Assembly (NCBI GenBank): GCA_028823345.1
Contig: JAPKBR010000005.1
Location: 1 to 64,000 of the forward strand
Reading direction: 5' to 3'
Length of the DNA: 64,000 bases
Origin: Planctomycetota bacterium
GTDB taxonomy: Bacteria; Planctomycetota; UBA1135; GCA-002686595
Part shown: in pieces, positions 17,682 to 26,313 of the stretch
Layout of the letters: every line of letters starts with the position of its first letter
Position numbering within the stretch: position 1 is the first letter of the stretch
Translations under genes and position numbers: made by a program
The notes under the pieces: model-generated
Database searches by the model: none
Told to the model about the DNA's origin: nothing
Seen by the model: only the letters and a program-made list of their open reading frames with translations

Positions 17682-17758
17682 TGGTGGGCGATAAGGGATT
17701 CGAACCCCCGACCTACTCGATGTAAACGAGACGCTCTAACCAGCTGAGCTAATCGCCC
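17682..17758 (-). tRNA. tRNA-Val (anticodon UAC)
   Basis: A complete cloverleaf reads on the minus strand: acceptor GGGCGAT pairs with ATCGCCC, D-arm GCTC/GAGC around AGCTGGTTA, anticodon loop TTTACAT giving anticodon UAC, T-arm with TTCGAAT, and an encoded 3' CCA. Small flaws are a T-T mismatch at the base of the anticodon stem and two G-U pairs in the T stem. It lies alone between the methyltransferase and ugd genes. Confidence 0.93.
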
Positions 17759-17852
17759 CAGGAAGCTGACGGGTGGGATTCCCGCCCCAAGACGATAACC
17801 TACTGACCCCCCGGAGAGGAATCCTCCACACCCGGCGGACAAGACCCCCCCC

Positions 17853-19154
17853 ATGCGCATTGCTGTAGTTGGAACCGGATACGTTGGATTAGTCGCAGGC
17901 ACCTGTTTCGCGGAGAGCGGAAACACCGTCACCTGCATCGACATTGACCAAGGCAAGGTCGACGCCCTCAACAAGGGCAAAGTCCCTATTTACGAGCCGG
18001 GCCTCGAGGAGTTGCTGCACCGGAACAAGCGCGATTCGCGCCTGACCTTCACCACGGACTACTCCAAGGGCATTCCCAACGCACAGGTGGTCTTCATCGC
18101 CGTGGGCACTCCTCCCGGCGAAGACGGCAGCGCAGACCTCAAATACGTGTTGGCGGCGGCGCGCTCCATTGCTGAGAACATGAACGGGTATGCGGTGATC
18201 GTAGACAAGTCCACAGTCCCTGTGGGCACCGCCGCAAAAGTGACCGCAACCATGAAAGACGCGGCTATGTACCCCTTTGATGTGGTCTCGAACCCCGAGT
18301 TCCTGAAAGAAGGCGCCGCCATCGGGGACTTCCTCAAGCCCAACCGGGTAGTCATCGGTTCGGACTCCGAACGCGCCACGAGGATCATGGCCGAACTCTA
18401 TGAGCCCTTCGTGCGCACGGGCAACCCCATTCTGAAAATGGACGTAGCCTCAGCCGAGTTGACCAAGTACGCGGCCAACGCAATGCTCGCCACCCGTATC
18501 TCGTTCATGAACGAAATCGCCAGTCTTTGCGCCAAGGTGGGTGCCAACATCGACCAGGTGCGCGCCGGAATCGGTTCCGATGAGCGCATTGGCTCGCGTT
18601 TCCTGTTCGCAGGGGTTGGCTACGGCGGTTCGTGCTTCCCCAAGGACGTCAAGGCCCTAGTCAGCACCGCAAGCAGCCACAACCTAGACTTTAAGGTGCT
18701 ACGCTCGGTGGAAGCGGTCAATGAGAGCCAGAAACGTCTCCTCGTGCACCAGATCACGGACGAATTCGGCGCGGACTTGTCTGGCCGACGCTTCGCGATC
18801 TGGGGGTTGGCCTTCAAACCCAACACAGACGACATGCGCGAGGCTCCGGCACTGGTGGTCATCGAGGATTTGTTGGCCGCGGGCGCCACAATCATTGCCC
18901 ACGACCCCGAAGCCATGGACTTTTGCCGTGAACATCACCTTGGAGACCGCATCGAGTATGCCCCAAGCCCCATGAGCGCGGTGAAAGGCGCTGATGCCCT
19001 GGTATTGGTTACGGAATGGAACGAATTTCGCCGCCCGGACTTCGAGACGATCCAAAAAGATCTGAAACAGCCCATTATTTTCGACGGACGCAACGTTTGG
19101 CCGAAGGAAAGCTTGGTGGAGATGGGCTTCAAATACCACGGCGTCGGTCGCTGA
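17853..19154 (+). CDS. ugd: UDP-glucose 6-dehydrogenase
   Basis: 433 residues. It oxidises UDP-glucose to UDP-glucuronate for surface polysaccharide. The NAD-binding motif VGTGYVGLVAG is at residues 6-16. The catalytic Cys261 lies in GYGGSCFPKD. The segment NPEFLKEGAAIGDFLKPNR (about 147-165) and the C-terminal WGLAFKPNTDDMREAP are family signatures. It stands alone, without a glycan cluster next to it. GDP-mannose or UDP-ManNAc dehydrogenase activity is a less likely alternative. Confidence 0.92.
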   Translation: MRIAVVGTGYVGLVAGTCFAESGNTVTCIDIDQGKVDALNKGKVPIYEPGLEELLHRNKRDSRLTFTTDYSKGIPNAQVVFIAVGTPPGEDGSADLKYVLAAARSIAENMNGYAVIVDKSTVPVGTAAKVTATMKDAAMYPFDVVSNPEFLKEGAAIGDFLKPNRVVIGSDSERATRIMAELYEPFVRTGNPILKMDVASAELTKYAANAMLATRISFMNEIASLCAKVGANIDQVRAGIGSDERIGSRFLFAGVGYGGSCFPKDVKALVSTASSHNLDFKVLRSVEAVNESQKRLLVHQITDEFGADLSGRRFAIWGLAFKPNTDDMREAPALVVIEDLLAAGATIIAHDPEAMDFCREHHLGDRIEYAPSPMSAVKGADALVLVTEWNEFRRPDFETIQKDLKQPIIFDGRNVWPKESLVEMGFKYHGVGR

Positions 19155-19769
19155 GTCGAAGGATCATCCGGACGCCACGAACACCGTGGACACGTGACGG
19201 TTCCTCCGCGCGACTGAAATTTGGGACGCTTGTTGTGTGCATCGGACACACGTGCGGGACTCGCTCAAGGTTAACTCCTACGCTCGCCTCCGCTTCAATT
19301 CCCTCAACATCGGCGTCTATCCGGCCCTTTTGCGCTGTTTGTTCGCTTGCGGCATGCAAGCCCGCAGGCGCCCACTAGAGCTGAAACGTAAGACGGGACG
19401 ACCTTTCCAAATGTCAAGGCCGCCCCATCCGATGTTATGACGTTCCCCAGGTCACTTCGTCCTCACTCCCTATGTTGCGCAGAACGCAACACGGGAAGGC
19501 GAAGATCTAGATCACCGGAGAACATGATTCATACCGCAGTAATTGCCCCCGCGAAAGAACCGATTTGCCCTGAAGCCAAAAAAAATGAACGCCGGTGCAT
19601 AGGTCTGCGGAGTGAATGGCTCGTTTCCGGTGATTTTTCGCTGATGATTGCGTAATCATTCGGCGTTCGATGGGAAATCACTCAGCTCACTTCGAGCCTG
19701 TGGGCCGGTTGCACTGCAATCATGTGGTTAACTTCGCTGTTCGCGTGCACTTGTACGCTTCACAGCTCC
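19155..19769. other. Gene-free 615-bp stretch
   Basis: No convincing protein gene, tRNA or mobile-element end was found on either strand. The open frames present are short and have unlikely compositions. The stretch is visibly less GC-rich than its flanks. It contains a nested inverted repeat near 19587-19668 (separate entry). Confidence 0.6.
19587..19668. repeat. Nested inverted repeat
   Basis: Outer arms GAACGCCG (19587-19594) and CGGCGTTC (19661-19668) are perfect complements. Inside lies a second perfect hairpin, ATGATT-GCGT-AATCAT (19644-19659). The nested layout could fold as a structured RNA or a recombination-site-like element, but the integron core motif (GTTRRRY) is not present at the ends. 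Confidence 0.4.
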
Positions 19770-20354
19770 TCAAGGCCCGAACAGAGCGCGTAATTCACAA
19801 CGTAAGCGCGCCTGACCCCACTCACCGCCCTTACTCCGCCGCTTTTCGATCGCGTTCATGAGACTCGATTGGGTCAAGGGTCCTTCTGTTGCGCCGCACT
19901 TGAGGGCAACAGGCCCGATCAACTCCCCTGGCAAGGCGTGGACGAGGCCTAAAGCAACCCATTCCTGCTGGGTCACAGTGTTCGTCGTGCGCTCGAGCAG
20001 TTGAAGCGCCTCATGGGCCGCACGTGCGCGCCATCCTGCTTCCCGTGCCCTACATTCAACCCACCGGAACAGGATCATCCCTGCTTCAGAGGACCCTAGA
20101 CGTCCAAATAGACGCCCCGCAATCAGCCATTCGGCCGCTAGGGTGCCATCAAGGCCTCGAACTTGCTCGATGGCGAGCATTTGTTCCACGAGTTCCATGG
20201 GCGCGCCGGGATCGCCCCTTCGAATAGCTGTTCGAGCGTGAACAAGCTGGCGAAGGGAGACCTGTGGGTTCGCATGGTGGCCCTTACCCTTGCAACGCAC
20301 CGGAATCATGGCGATGACCAAGATGGTGATGATCAACGAAAGCCTAGTGGTCAT
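19770..20354 (-). CDS. Small secreted protein coupled to an ECF sigma factor
   Basis: 194 residues. A hydrophobic N-terminus (TTRLSLIITILVIAMIPV) looks like a signal peptide or single membrane anchor. The rest is mostly helical, with a weak TPR-like feel (AAEWLIAGRLFGRLGSSEAG). Its ATG overlaps the sigma factor stop (ATGA), so the two are translated together. I do not recognise a family. It has no zinc-finger anti-sigma motif and no central membrane helix, so a classical anti-sigma role is not supported by sequence; position alone suggests a link to the sigma factor. Confidence 0.6.
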   Translation of the reverse strand: MTTRLSLIITILVIAMIPVRCKGKGHHANPQVSLRQLVHARTAIRRGDPGAPMELVEQMLAIEQVRGLDGTLAAEWLIAGRLFGRLGSSEAGMILFRWVECRAREAGWRARAAHEALQLLERTTNTVTQQEWVALGLVHALPGELIGPVALKCGATEGPLTQSSLMNAIEKRRSKGGEWGQARLRCELRALFGP

Positions 20355-21082
20355 GGTTGTTCATCTGGATTTTGTGCCTCTTGAGGTGCCTCCGCACCAT
20401 CCGGACGGTATCTATTGAGCCGCTTCACCCTGCTCCGTTCTTCGCGCGCGTGCTGCAGGGCTCCGATGGTCTTTTCCAACTCGGGGCAGTCATTTCCCCC
20501 TTGCCAGCGTCTCAGGCGCAGGTGCATTCGTTCACGAGCTCGGAACACGCAGACCTTGATCGCGCGCTGATGCAAGCCCAATGCGGAGGCAACGGCTGCC
20601 GTGTCTCCGCCCGTCAAGCACCAGGCCCCGAGCAAGTTTTGATCGCGGTCGCGCAGGCCGCAGTAGGCATCAAAAATCTTGTTGAGCAAGCCCATGGTGC
20701 CCTCGCTACGCATCTCGGGACCGCTTTCCCCCACCAAGGACGCAGAAGAGTCGAGCGCATCCATATGTTCCGAACACAGCCCCACGCTCCCCACCTGGCG
20801 ACTCCACCGCGCCCGATCCCGGGCGATATTACGCCCCACTACCAGCATCCAACCTCGGCCCGGCTCTAGGGCCTCGCCCAACTGAACGCGCAACTGCGCC
20901 TTGTAAAGGGTCTCTTGGGCCACGTCCTCCGCGTCCTGCTTCTGACAGCCATTCTGCTCCAAGCGGCGCACGAGCCAAGAATGGAGCTCTTGGTAGTGCT
21001 CCCAATCCCAAGGGGAAGGGGAGGGGAGGTCGTGCAGGGGTGGTTCGGGGTCCTTGGCAGATTGGTCGGGGTTCGTGTTCAT
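20351..21082 (-). CDS. ECF-type RNA polymerase sigma factor
   Basis: 243 residues from ATG 21082. Region 2 is recognisable from QDAEDVAQETLYKA (about 52-65) followed by GWMLVVGRNIARDRARW. Region 4 carries the helix-turn-helix TAAVASALGLHQRAIKVCVFRARERMHLRL (in two parts: TAAVASALGLHQRAIK, then VCVFRARERMHLRL). A 40-residue charged C-terminal extension is present. ATG 21091 is an alternative start; the open frame continues further upstream, but through a palindrome and low-quality sequence. It directly precedes and overlaps a small secreted protein gene. Confidence 0.8.
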   Translation of the reverse strand: MNTNPDQSAKDPEPPLHDLPSPSPWDWEHYQELHSWLVRRLEQNGCQKQDAEDVAQETLYKAQLRVQLGEALEPGRGWMLVVGRNIARDRARWSRQVGSVGLCSEHMDALDSSASLVGESGPEMRSEGTMGLLNKIFDAYCGLRDRDQNLLGAWCLTGGDTAAVASALGLHQRAIKVCVFRARERMHLRLRRWQGGNDCPELEKTIGALQHAREERSRVKRLNRYRPDGAEAPQEAQNPDEQP

Positions 21083-21096
21083 TCTGCCCATAAGAG

Positions 21097-21115
21097 CGGA
21101 CTTTTGAAAAGTCCG
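21097..21115. promoter_or_regulatory. 19-bp perfect palindrome upstream of the ECF gene
   Basis: CGGACTTTTGAAAAGTCCG has two 9-bp arms around a single central base and lies 15 bp upstream of the chosen ECF start codon. No T-run follows in the direction of transcription. Its position suggests an operator for a dimeric regulator or a hairpin that occludes translation initiation. Confidence 0.45.
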
Positions 21116-21271
21116 TGGCCCTATGGCCAGCCCCCAGGAGGCCCTGTCCACCCTTCGCCCTCCCCGAAAACCAGGATATGGGGGGCCCATTTCGCCAAGG
21201 TGGCCGAATGGGACCGGCCAGAAGGGGCCCGAATCCCCTTTTTCTCCCAAGGCAAGAATATGTGAGAAAAG

Positions 21272-21311
21272 GAAAAGCGCCCCCGGGACCGATTCGATCC
21301 CGAGGGCGCCT
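21272..21311 (-). terminator. Intrinsic terminator after the secreted TPR gene
   Basis: On the minus strand a GC-rich hairpin (GGCGCCCTCGGGA pairing with TCCCGGGGGCGC) is followed by TTTTCC, about 60 bp past the stop at 21371. It separates that gene from the ECF unit. Confidence 0.75.
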
Positions 21312-21370
21312 TGGATATCACGGGTCCACAGCTGCGAGATCCAGTCCCGCAGAGACACCGGGGCGAGAAC

Positions 21371-22468
21371 TCAGCGCTTCTTGTAGAAGGCTCGGGCTTC
21401 CTCGGCCCAGCGCGAACCTTTGTGGTTGCGAATCACCTTGCGGTAAAGACGCTGGGCTCGATCTCCGCTCTCCTCGTCGCCGATCAAGTCGAAGCTCCGG
21501 CCCGCCCAGTAGAGGGCGCCAGAAAGGTAGCGGGTTTGGTCACGGTAGAGCACCAGCACGCGCATGTGGGCCAGGGCAGACTCGCGGCAAATGGCCGGGG
21601 CCCCGTCCTCGCCAGCCTCGGTGGCGGCAGCGGCGCGGTTGAACAGACACGCCCCGACGCCTGACCAAGCGGCAGCCATGGCGTTGCGGTCGGAACCAGT
21701 TTCCTTCAAGACACTGCGGAAGACCTTTTCGGCTTCTGCTTGGTCGTTGTTCTTAAGCAAGGCCTCGCCGATAGCAACTTCTGCTCGGCCCCAAACGGAC
21801 TGATACATGCCGCCAGCGCGGGATGAGATGGCCTCCAACTTTTTGATTCGAGCCTGACCCTGTAGGCGAGCGTCAAACAGCACACGCCGCAGATCAGCCT
21901 CAATGTCCCAGCGTTCGCCGAGTTGGGCGCTCTTGCTCAACTGGGTCAGGGCGTCAAGGGCCGTCAGGGCTTCCTTGGCCTTGCCCCCATCAAACAGGGC
22001 CTCAGCCTTCTTGACCAGGGCCAAGGTCGCGTAGCGCGAGGTCCCTGCCTTTTCGATCAAGCGATCCGCCGCAGCAACCACCGCATCATATTTACCCATG
22101 GTCTGCTGCAGCTCAATCACGCGGAAGTAGGCGTAGTTCAAGGCCCAAGGGAACTTGCGCTCGGGGCTGCTGGTTTGGGAGATGTACTCTTCATAGCCCG
22201 CGACCGAACCCATGTACTGGTCTTCGTCGAGCCCAGCTTCCGCACGGTCGATCAGGACCGGCATGGGGCTGAAGGTGATCGAACGGATAAGGTTGCTTTG
22301 AACCGTGGCATCCGTGCGGCCGTCCTTGTAGACCACCCCTTGCAGGGTCTCCTCTTTGATGCTCACACCCTCGATCGAGGTGCCATCGGTAAGGTGGATC
22401 GTGTCTGCCTGGGCGGTGGGCAGCACGAGGAGGATGAGGGGCAGAAAGAGGGTTTGAACCGGGCGCAT
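21371..22468 (-). CDS. Secreted TPR-repeat protein
   Basis: 365 residues. The signal peptide MRPVQTLFLPLILLVLPTAQA is followed by a small beta region (DTIHLTDGTSIEGVSIKEE) of the kind found before TPRs in planctomycete proteins. Helical TPR-type repeats run from about residue 100 to 360, for example KYDAVVAAADRLIEKAG and DQAEAEKVFRSVLKET. Likely periplasmic scaffold. Single-gene unit with its own terminator. Function otherwise unknown. Confidence 0.65.
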   Translation of the reverse strand: MRPVQTLFLPLILLVLPTAQADTIHLTDGTSIEGVSIKEETLQGVVYKDGRTDATVQSNLIRSITFSPMPVLIDRAEAGLDEDQYMGSVAGYEEYISQTSSPERKFPWALNYAYFRVIELQQTMGKYDAVVAAADRLIEKAGTSRYATLALVKKAEALFDGGKAKEALTALDALTQLSKSAQLGERWDIEADLRRVLFDARLQGQARIKKLEAISSRAGGMYQSVWGRAEVAIGEALLKNNDQAEAEKVFRSVLKETGSDRNAMAAAWSGVGACLFNRAAAATEAGEDGAPAICRESALAHMRVLVLYRDQTRYLSGALYWAGRSFDLIGDEESGDRAQRLYRKVIRNHKGSRWAEEARAFYKKR

Positions 22469-22637
22469 GGGGCTAATACCTGGGGGAAATCGGGCTCTTG
22501 AGAGTCCTGGGTCTATCCCTCCCGCTGGCCGCCGTAACGGACTGGCGAGTAGAAGGGGGCAGAAGGATAGGAGCAGGTCCGGTTTCCCGTCAAGCGATTC
22601 CGGTGATGGGGTGGCTCCCGGGGACTAGAATGAGCCC

Positions 22638-23123
22638 ATGGTTGATGATTCCAGCCCCGAACCGACCCCGAGAGCCCTCGTGAGCGCCTGCCTCATGGGG
22701 AAAGCTTGCCGCTATGACGGCGGCCACAATCGGGACCAGGCGCTGGAATCGGAGTTAGCCCAGGAGGGTCTAACCCCCGTGCCCTTCTGTCCCGAGGAGC
22801 ACGGCGGACTGAGCACCCCAAGGCCGGCGGCTTGGATTGAGCGTGATGGGGCCGCGGCGGTCTTGGACGGAAAATCCGGGCTCTCCACTGGAGATGGCAC
22901 AGATGTCACTGCCGAGTTCCTAGCCGGGGCCGAAGGAGCCCTTGAGTTGTGCAAGAAAGAGGGAATCACCCGCGCCTTTCTCAAGGAGCGCTCGCCCTCA
23001 TGCGGAGTTGCCACTACCCATGTGGACGGTGTCGCGGTCTCGGGACCAGGAGTCACCGCAGCGCTACTGGGACGCAACGGCGTCAATTGCACCGGCGTGG
23101 AAGGGCGCCGGGATGATTCCTAG
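22638..23123 (+). CDS. DUF523/TudS-family 2-thiouracil desulfurase-like protein
   Basis: 161 residues, the usual size for DUF523. Conserved motifs are SACLMGKACRYDGG (about 17-30), CPEEHGGLSTPRPAA (about 51-65) and ERSPSCG (about 117-123). Characterised members (TudS) bind a [4Fe-4S] cluster through such cysteines and desulfurate thiouracil. Role here is by family. It is isolated on the plus strand between leftward genes. Confidence 0.85.
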   Translation: MVDDSSPEPTPRALVSACLMGKACRYDGGHNRDQALESELAQEGLTPVPFCPEEHGGLSTPRPAAWIERDGAAAVLDGKSGLSTGDGTDVTAEFLAGAEGALELCKKEGITRAFLKERSPSCGVATTHVDGVAVSGPGVTAALLGRNGVNCTGVEGRRDDS

Positions 23124-23176
23124 CCGAACCACTCGTCGCCTCAGATCGCCAACTTGATCATCGGCCCCGCAAAACC

Positions 23177-23938
23177 TTAGCGCGGCCTCGCCACGATCAC
23201 GATGTGAAACCCCAGCAACGAAAACCCCGGCAGGGCGCACAGCATTCGATCGAGCCCCAGGAAAAAGCGCGTCAGGAGGTCGTTGCCCGGTAGGTAGCGC
23301 AAGATCCCCACGTGGTCGGGGAAGCCTGCGAAAACATAGGCAAAGATCCCGTACTTCTTCGCAAGCACCACCTCAAATCCCGCCTGTTCGCAGAGGGAGA
23401 TGATCCCACGCTTGGAGAAACCCTGATCCCCCACATCGAAGTGCTTGGACTTCTTGTACATCAGCGCCCGCGCCCAACGAATGAAAGGGTTGTCGTTGCA
23501 CGGTTCGCTCATGATCAAGACGCCCTTGCCACCTAGGGCGTTCTTGCAATGGGTCAAGAACCCCACATGATCGCGCACGTGGTGCAAACTGCCCTTGCAA
23601 AAGACCACATCGAATGCCGCGGGCTGAAAGGGCAGTTTTTCCGCGTCTCCGGTCACCAGGCGCACCCCTGGCACATATTCGTCGGAGACCTTAAGCATGG
23701 CATGCGAGATATCGAGGCCCACAGCACCGGGGTGCTTGGCCTCGAGCTCGGCCAGGAAAAAGCCCGTACCGCATCCCAGATCCAAGATGCGCTGGGCGCC
23801 GGAGGGCACGTGGGAAATCATCTCCCCATGCCAGTCCTGTTGGAAGCGTCGGGAGAACGGAAACGAATAGCGAAAGGCGTAGCGCGGGGCTAACTCCTTG
23901 TGCATTTCAATCTGGGCCTGTGCGTTGGTCTGAGCCAT
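23177..23938 (-). CDS. Class I SAM-dependent methyltransferase (UbiE/COQ5-like)
   Basis: 253 residues. SAM-binding motif ILDLGCGTGFFLAELE (about 51-66), acidic residue in AVGLDIS, and motif GDAEKLPF typical of methyltransferase domain 11. The C-terminal 60 residues are hydrophobic and may touch the membrane. The substrate cannot be read from sequence. It lies downstream of the CotH operon with a 42-bp gap and may be its last member. Confidence 0.75.
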   Translation of the reverse strand: MAQTNAQAQIEMHKELAPRYAFRYSFPFSRRFQQDWHGEMISHVPSGAQRILDLGCGTGFFLAELEAKHPGAVGLDISHAMLKVSDEYVPGVRLVTGDAEKLPFQPAAFDVVFCKGSLHHVRDHVGFLTHCKNALGGKGVLIMSEPCNDNPFIRWARALMYKKSKHFDVGDQGFSKRGIISLCEQAGFEVVLAKKYGIFAYVFAGFPDHVGILRYLPGNDLLTRFFLGLDRMLCALPGFSLLGFHIVIVARPR

Positions 23939-23980
23939 GGCTAGAAGCCAGTCTAGCGAGCGAAACCGCAGATCCCAGAC

Positions 23981-25618
23981 CTAAGGGCGAGCAAAGATCA
24001 CCAAGTCCTGGTTGGCTTCCACTGAAACCTCGGCCCCGTGAGACCTCACCCCGTCAATGGTCCAGACAATCGGCTCTGGGGAAGCCACCCTTATGGTCTG
24101 GCCGGGGAAATACCAGCCCGAGTACTTCGAGTCAACGGGGTACCCGTCCACGGTCAGTTCCACCCCTTGGGAACCTCGCAAGCGCATCCAGACCGGGGCT
24201 CCAAGCCCCATCAGGTCGCAAATGTCCTTCATCATCCATTTACTACGCTGGCCCATGTAGGCCCGCGCAGCCCCCGTTGCAAAGCTCAATTCTCGGCCCT
24301 CAAGACTAGATCCCAGCTCAACGATCAGGGGCTCCATCCACTCGCGGGTCAAGAGGTGATTCATGCTGCGAGCAGCGGTGTTCAGAAACAGATCCCTGAA
24401 CTCCTGGTCGTTGGCCAACATACCTTTGAAGACAATCGCCCGTAGAGATACCTGCTGGCTGCGAAAGGTTTGGGGCCGATCCCCCTTCTGTTCTACCTCG
24501 CGCACACCCAGAACCAAATCTAAGCCCGCTTTCTGCCAGACTAAGCATGGCTGCTTTGGATAGGAAGGCTGGAACCCACGGTCCATATCCCAATGCACCC
24601 AGGTCCAAAGGGGATGATCCGCCCGGCGATCTCGCAGGCGCGCACCCTGGGCCCAGTCGTCCACGCCGCACCACATGATCCCAAACAAATGCCGAGCCAG
24701 GTTGTCTAGGTCGATGACCTCCCCCACCCTCGCAGTGTTGAAGTCATCTGGGCCGAGGCGGTCCACCCACCTGCGCATGGCATGCGCCTCCCGTCGGTCT
24801 CGAACGGTGGCGTCCGCGCGGGACCGATAGAAGTCATAGTCGTCGTGCCCCAAACGGCGGCTGATTGTGCGCCGTGAAAGGTGCTCGGTCAGGGACATGA
24901 GCCCCTGATCTTCCCCGTTAAGGACCAAACGGCAACGCTCCATTCCTGGGGCCAGCGCACCGATTCTATTGGCTACCTCAAATCCAAGGTTTGAGGAAGT
25001 GAATGACGCAGAGCGCACGTTCAGCCGATCAGTGTACTCCGCGAGGGTATCGCGAATCACTCCTGCCGGAAGTTGCGCAACACCGTACTCTTCCCGCAAG
25101 TAAAGGCGAAAGCTCGCCCAACCCCGATCAAACCTCTCGGGATGGCCACTAAGGCTCACGCCGCAACGGGTCTGAAAGAGGAGCTCTTCCCCGCGAAAGA
25201 TCGCCAGTGAAGCAGGCTTCTCAAGATCGATGTCGGGATTGGACAGCATCCCAAGCCGGGGATCGGTCAAGTCCCGGGCGTGAATAGAAAGGGAAACAGT
25301 CAACTCGTCAGGGGCCGGCTTTGCGAGGGTCGGCATGAGCTCGACCGCGTCGGCGGCCACTGGCTTGGTCCCATGAACTAACTCAAGTTGCGCCCCACGC
25401 CACTTGGTACCGAAGTGCCAAGCCTGGCCGGGCGGCACGGTCTCTAGAAGATTCAGTTTGCGCAAGCTGTCCCTAAGGGAGCCCCCATCGAGCACATCTG
25501 CTCTAACCCGCGGACTGCTCATCACGCGCCTGCCCGCATGAACAACACCGGTTTGTTCAAGGAGCGCAAGGGAAGCCGAAAGGACCCCAAGCATCATTAC
25601 TGTGCGGCCTAATGCCAT
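23981..25618 (-). CDS. CotH-like kinase-fold secreted protein
   Basis: 545 residues with an N-terminal signal-like helix. The CotH pattern is visible: DRGWASFRLYLREEYG (about 164-179), then NGEDQGLMSLTEHLSRR (about 234-250), then WTWVHWDMDRGFQPS (about 337-351), whose Asp would bind metal in the kinase fold. CotH of Bacillus phosphorylates spore coat proteins; many relatives are exported in non-spore formers and remain uncharacterised. The C-terminal beta region (about 460-545) resembles the lamin-tail-like or CBM tails of such proteins. Third gene of a VTC - DUF4956 - CotH unit, 6 bp after DUF4956. Confidence 0.8.
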   Translation of the reverse strand: MALGRTVMMLGVLSASLALLEQTGVVHAGRRVMSSPRVRADVLDGGSLRDSLRKLNLLETVPPGQAWHFGTKWRGAQLELVHGTKPVAADAVELMPTLAKPAPDELTVSLSIHARDLTDPRLGMLSNPDIDLEKPASLAIFRGEELLFQTRCGVSLSGHPERFDRGWASFRLYLREEYGVAQLPAGVIRDTLAEYTDRLNVRSASFTSSNLGFEVANRIGALAPGMERCRLVLNGEDQGLMSLTEHLSRRTISRRLGHDDYDFYRSRADATVRDRREAHAMRRWVDRLGPDDFNTARVGEVIDLDNLARHLFGIMWCGVDDWAQGARLRDRRADHPLWTWVHWDMDRGFQPSYPKQPCLVWQKAGLDLVLGVREVEQKGDRPQTFRSQQVSLRAIVFKGMLANDQEFRDLFLNTAARSMNHLLTREWMEPLIVELGSSLEGRELSFATGAARAYMGQRSKWMMKDICDLMGLGAPVWMRLRGSQGVELTVDGYPVDSKYSGWYFPGQTIRVASPEPIVWTIDGVRSHGAEVSVEANQDLVIFARP

Positions 25619-25624
25619 CGCAGC

Positions 25625-26311
25625 TTAGAGGGTCGCCCCTTGATCGAAGTACAGGTGAACCTCGGCGCCCATGGCCGCCCCATGCAAGCCCTCACGTAGG
25701 CTCCCGGAGGTATCTTCCGGCATGCCGACAAAACGGTAGGAGATCACTAGCTGCTCGCCTTCCTCGACCATGCTGTCGAGAGCCCCCTTCTTGATCTTGT
25801 CATTCAGAAAACTCAAGACAGCGTCTGCGCCCTGATCCTTGGACAAGCGTACCACCACCAAGCCCGCTGAACGCCGACTCGAGGCCAGCTCGAGGCGTTC
25901 AATCAACACCAAGGCCAACACCGCTGTTCCCAGAATAATTGCCAGGAAAAGCAAGTTGAAAGTCGCGCAGCACAGGGAGGAAGCCACCACCAACATGATG
26001 AAGGCAATCTCTTCGGGCTCTTTGATCGGAGTCCGGAATCGGACGATGGAGAGCGCTCCCAAGAGACCCAAGGAAAGGGGCAGGGAGAACTGGATCGTGA
26101 TGAACACCGCGGTGATCGCGGGGCCCAGGAGCGGAAAGGACTTTTGCACTCCGCTACCGATCGCCCGGGCCTGATAAAAGACCCGGTAGAGGTGCGTAAT
26201 GAATAGCGACGCCACAAGGGACACAACCATGGCCAATGCCAAGAAGGCAAGTCCGGTTTGCTCGAGGCCCTCGCGCCCGAACTCGGTTAGTTTTTGAAGA
26301 ATTTCATCCAT
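25625..26311 (-). CDS. DUF4956 membrane protein
   Basis: 228 residues. Three or four hydrophobic helices lie in the first 135 residues. The motif ALSIVRFRTPIKEPEEIAF is the family hallmark of DUF4956, followed by a small cytoplasmic domain. The function of the family is unknown. It is found repeatedly beside VTC-type polymerases and CotH proteins, as here: 2 bp after the VTC gene and 6 bp before CotH. A role in supplying or moving the polymer is an inference from context. Confidence 0.85.
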   Translation of the reverse strand: MDEILQKLTEFGREGLEQTGLAFLALAMVVSLVASLFITHLYRVFYQARAIGSGVQKSFPLLGPAITAVFITIQFSLPLSLGLLGALSIVRFRTPIKEPEEIAFIMLVVASSLCCATFNLLFLAIILGTAVLALVLIERLELASSRRSAGLVVVRLSKDQGADAVLSFLNDKIKKGALDSMVEEGEQLVISYRFVGMPEDTSGSLREGLHGAAMGAEVHLYFDQGATL

Positions 26312-26313
26312 GA

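Noticed and set aside
19155-19769. Integron attC-like site
   Set aside because: GTTAAC and GTTATG sequences occur, but none fits the GTTRRRY core with a matching RYYYAAC partner, and no cassette genes or integrase are present.
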